In this document: positions 7,060-8,502 of the stretch, in pieces
How positions within the stretch are numbered: position 1 is the stretch's first letter
Layout of the letters: every line of letters begins with the position of its first letter
Assembly (NCBI GenBank): GCA_045569115.1
Contig: JBJKZS010000052.1
Span: forward strand, 1 to 8,502
Length of the DNA: 8,502 nt
Origin: S15-B10 sp045569115
GTDB lineage: Bacteria > Fidelibacterota > Marinisomatia > Marinisomatales > S15-B10
Reading direction: 5' to 3'
Position numbers and translations under genes: made by a program
Notes under the pieces: model-generated
Seen by the model: only the letters and a program-made list of their open reading frames with translations
Told to the model about the DNA's origin: nothing
The model's database searches: none

Positions 7060-7500
7060 GTGAAAACTTTTTACTATTTAATTGTCTTTTTAAGTTTAAG
7101 TCTAGCTCAACAGGGTGGTTTGAAATTTGATGAGAACTTTGACCCATCAATCCTTAAAGAGCCAAAGATAAAGCTGCCAATGATTATTAGTCCTGATGAA
7201 CCACTGCCATTAATATTTTCACCAACAGAATTAGATTCAGTAATAGAGGGATTTAGGGTTCAGGTGATTTCTACCCAAGCTTTGGATAAAGCAAATGCTG
7301 TTCTTTCTGTTTTATTACCAGAATTTGGTCCAGAAGTATACATTATTTTCGATTCACCTAATTACAAGCTTAGAGTTGGGAACTTCACATCTCGCGTATC
7401 TGCTGAAAAAGCAAGGAAGAAGATTGCATCTCTCGGATATAGTGCACCATGGGTTATAAAAACTAAAGTTAACCGTTTACCAAGAATAAACAGTCGATGA
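7060..7500 (+). CDS. Secreted SPOR-domain protein
   Basis: This is a 146-residue protein starting at GTG, one base after the batE stop. The GTG is chosen because it gives a complete signal peptide (MKTFYYLIVFLSLSLA, cut before QQ) and there is no other start until Met41. A linker rich in Pro and acidic residues (about 20-62) leads to a SPOR domain (about 64-137): FRVQVISTQALDKANAV, then YKLRVGNFTSRVSAEKAR and the LGYSAPWVI end. SPOR domains bind glycan strands that lack stem peptides, often at the division septum, so the protein probably associates with peptidoglycan in the periplasm. No lipobox cysteine or catalytic domain is visible. Its position at the end of the bat run suggests co-expression, and perhaps that the Bat complex contacts the cell wall; this is inference. 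I know no established name. Confidence 0.85.
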   Translation: MKTFYYLIVFLSLSLAQQGGLKFDENFDPSILKEPKIKLPMIISPDEPLPLIFSPTELDSVIEGFRVQVISTQALDKANAVLSVLLPEFGPEVYIIFDSPNYKLRVGNFTSRVSAEKARKKIASLGYSAPWVIKTKVNRLPRINSR

Positions 7501-7559
7501 TGTCAGACAAAAATGGTGAAATGAGTTGTGCTCCAGAAACCATCTCAATAACTTTCTGA
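7497..7559 (+). other. Possible 20-codon micro-ORF or gene remnant
   Basis: ATG 7497 overlaps the SPOR-gene stop as ATGA and opens a frame to TGA 7557-7559 coding MMSDKNGEMSCAPETISITF. The overlap geometry matches that of batD/batE. There is no recognisable domain, and a frame this short is easily explained by chance. It could be the truncated start of a lost gene. Confidence that it is translated and functional is low. Confidence 0.15.
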
Positions 7560-7653
7560 AGTTTTGAGGCTAATAATTAATCTTAGAGCATTTTATATCT
7601 TTCCAATAATTAAGTTTGTGTTCTATGTCTCTAATATTTTTTTGAAGTAAAAA
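7501..7653 (+). other. Intergenic gap between the bat-SPOR run and yebC
   Basis: This is the only gap longer than 18 bases in the window and the natural place for a transcript end and a new promoter. It contains the micro-ORF tail, the imperfect hairpin, an exact 9-base repeat AATAATTAA (7572-7580 and 7605-7613) and a T-run (7637-7643). TAATAT at 7632-7637 could be a -10 element, but I see no convincing -35 at a standard distance. The yebC start has only a weak GAAG ribosome site (7644-7647). Confidence 0.5.
7543..7569 (+). terminator. Imperfect hairpin, possible weak terminator
   Basis: Arms CTCAA-(bulged T)-AACTT and AAGTT-TTGAG pair around a TCTG loop, with one further T-G wobble at the base. 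The stem is A+T-rich and is not followed by a T-run, so it is not a standard intrinsic terminator. It lies 43 bases after the last gene of the bat-SPOR run, where transcription would be expected to end. A second pairing, CAGAAA 7534-7539 with TTTCTG 7553-7558, would exclude it. Confidence 0.25.
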
Positions 7654-8400
7654 ATGGCTGGACATTCTAAGTGGGCTCAAATTAAACGGAAGAAAGCCGT
7701 CGTTGATGCTAAGCGTGGTCAGGTTTTTACTAAAATAATTAAAGAAATTACTGTCGCTGCGAGGTTAGGAGGAGGCGATGAGAATGCAAATCCAAGACTC
7801 CGTCAGGCAATTCTTACGGCAAAAGGTGCAAATATGCCAGCGGACAATATAAAGAGAGCAATTCAAAAAGGTACAGGTGAGCTACCAGGGGTGACCTATG
7901 AAGAATCTGTTTTTGAAGGATATGGTCCTGAAGGAATAGCAATTATGATCGAAGTAACTACGGATAATAGAAATAGAACAGTTGCTGAATTGCGTCATCT
8001 TATTACTAAATATGGGGGAAACCTCGGAGAATCAGGTTGTGTTTCTTGGATGTTTGAAAGAAAGGGAACAATAACTGTAGATAAAAAAATAAAAAATGAG
8101 GATCTTCTTTTTGAAGCAATTTTATTAGGTGGAGGCGAAGATTTTATTGAAGAAGATGAAATATACATTGTTCAATCGAATCCAAATAAAATGATCTCAG
8201 TAATGGAGTCTCTTGAAAAGAATGGTTTTTTTGTTAAGACGTCTGAAATATTACAAATACCTAAGAACTACGTAAAGATAAAGGGTGATACTGCGAAAAA
8301 GGTAATAAAACTAATGGAAGCATTAGATTTTCATGAAGATGTACAGAAAGTATCTGCTAATTTTGATTTTGAAGAGGATGCAATTGGGTTGGTAAGCTGA
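7654..8400 (+). CDS. yebC: YebC/PmpR-family protein
   Basis: This is a 248-residue protein of normal family length. The N-terminus has the highly conserved MAGHSKWAQIKRKKAVVDAKRG, a Lys/Arg-rich helical domain, then FTKIIKEITVAARLGGGDENANPRLR and AKGANMPADNIKRAI. The middle has GYGPEGIAIMIEVTTDNRNRT and KYGGNLGESGCVSWMF. All are diagnostic. YebC-type proteins are cytoplasmic. Some members are reported DNA-binding transcription regulators and others are reported to help ribosomes through proline-rich stretches; sequence alone does not say which applies here. The ATG is followed directly by the conserved MAGHSKW, so the start is firm. It is the first gene after the 153-base gap, and its TGA abuts the ruvC ATG, a widespread yebC-ruvC arrangement. 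Confidence 0.96.
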   Translation: MAGHSKWAQIKRKKAVVDAKRGQVFTKIIKEITVAARLGGGDENANPRLRQAILTAKGANMPADNIKRAIQKGTGELPGVTYEESVFEGYGPEGIAIMIEVTTDNRNRTVAELRHLITKYGGNLGESGCVSWMFERKGTITVDKKIKNEDLLFEAILLGGGEDFIEEDEIYIVQSNPNKMISVMESLEKNGFFVKTSEILQIPKNYVKIKGDTAKKVIKLMEALDFHEDVQKVSANFDFEEDAIGLVS

Positions 8401-8502
8401 ATGCGTTGTATAATAGGAATAGATCCTGGTCTTACAACCACTGGTTATGGAATAATTCAGGTTGTTAAAGATAAAAAAACCATTGTTACTTGGGGTACTA
8501 TA
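8401..8502 (+). CDS. ruvC: Crossover junction endodeoxyribonuclease RuvC, N-terminal part
   Basis: The first 34 residues are present and the gene runs off the window. RuvC cuts Holliday junctions during recombination and repair, working with RuvAB. The start MRCIIGIDPGLTTTGYGII matches the family's first beta-strand and includes the first catalytic acid, Asp8 (equivalent to Asp7 of E. coli RuvC). The remaining catalytic acids lie beyond the window. ATG 8401 directly follows the yebC stop, so the two genes are almost surely co-transcribed and translationally coupled. Confidence 0.93.
   Translation, partial: MRCIIGIDPGLTTTGYGIIQVVKDKKTIVTWGTI

Noticed and set aside
1..8502. A novel defence, mobile or CRISPR system
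   Set aside because: No transposase, integrase, nuclease-helicase module, spaced direct repeats or terminal inverted repeats are visible; every gene but the DUF4321 protein belongs to a family with a known role or known context.

Overview
The window is a dense, all-plus-strand stretch of A+T-rich bacterial chromosome (by eye roughly two-thirds A+T). It reads as an ordinary core region. The five-gene Bat (Bacteroides aerotolerance) cluster, the DUF4321 protein and the weak or absent Shine-Dalgarno sites at several genes suggest a member of the Fibrobacterota-Chlorobiota-Bacteroidota (FCB) group or a neighbouring lineage. An uncultured marine group such as Marinimicrobia/SAR406 is my best guess, but the sequence alone does not prove it.

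Layout. Bases 1-272 hold the end of a small DUF4321 membrane protein. Bases 291-527 encode the twin-arginine translocase subunit TatA. Next comes gatA, the amidase subunit of the aspartyl/glutamyl-tRNA amidotransferase, ending at 1878. The Bat cluster follows without gaps: batA (1879-2871) and batB (2872-3903) encode membrane-anchored von Willebrand A (VWA) proteins with intact metal-binding motifs. batC (3896-4546) is a secreted TPR protein with a Gln/Glu-rich tail. batD (4547-6309) is a large exported protein with a C-terminal membrane anchor. batE (6306-7058) is a TPR, membrane and SH3-like protein. A secreted SPOR-domain protein (7060-7500) follows after one base. A 153-base gap separates this run from yebC (7654-8400), which abuts the start of ruvC (8401 to the window end).

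How the genes fit together. Bases 291-7500 look like one polycistronic unit: gaps are 0-1 base or the genes overlap. BatA-E are expected to act as an envelope complex, with VWA domains and TPR/beta-rich proteins on the periplasmic side. The SPOR protein adds a probable peptidoglycan link. The MoxR ATPase and DUF58 protein that usually precede batA are absent; tatA and gatA occupy that place. The yebC-ruvC pair is a separate, widely conserved unit for translation/regulation and recombination.

The main irregularity is a one-base frameshift in batD. It can be bounded to 4789-4813 and most likely sits in the A-run at 4792-4795. Restoring one A gives a continuous 587-residue BatD. I found no mobile element, CRISPR array, tRNA or rRNA, and no convincing undescribed system. 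The points worth a second look are the batD frameshift, the short N-terminus of GatA, the tatA-gatA-bat-SPOR arrangement, and the small structures in the 7501-7653 gap.
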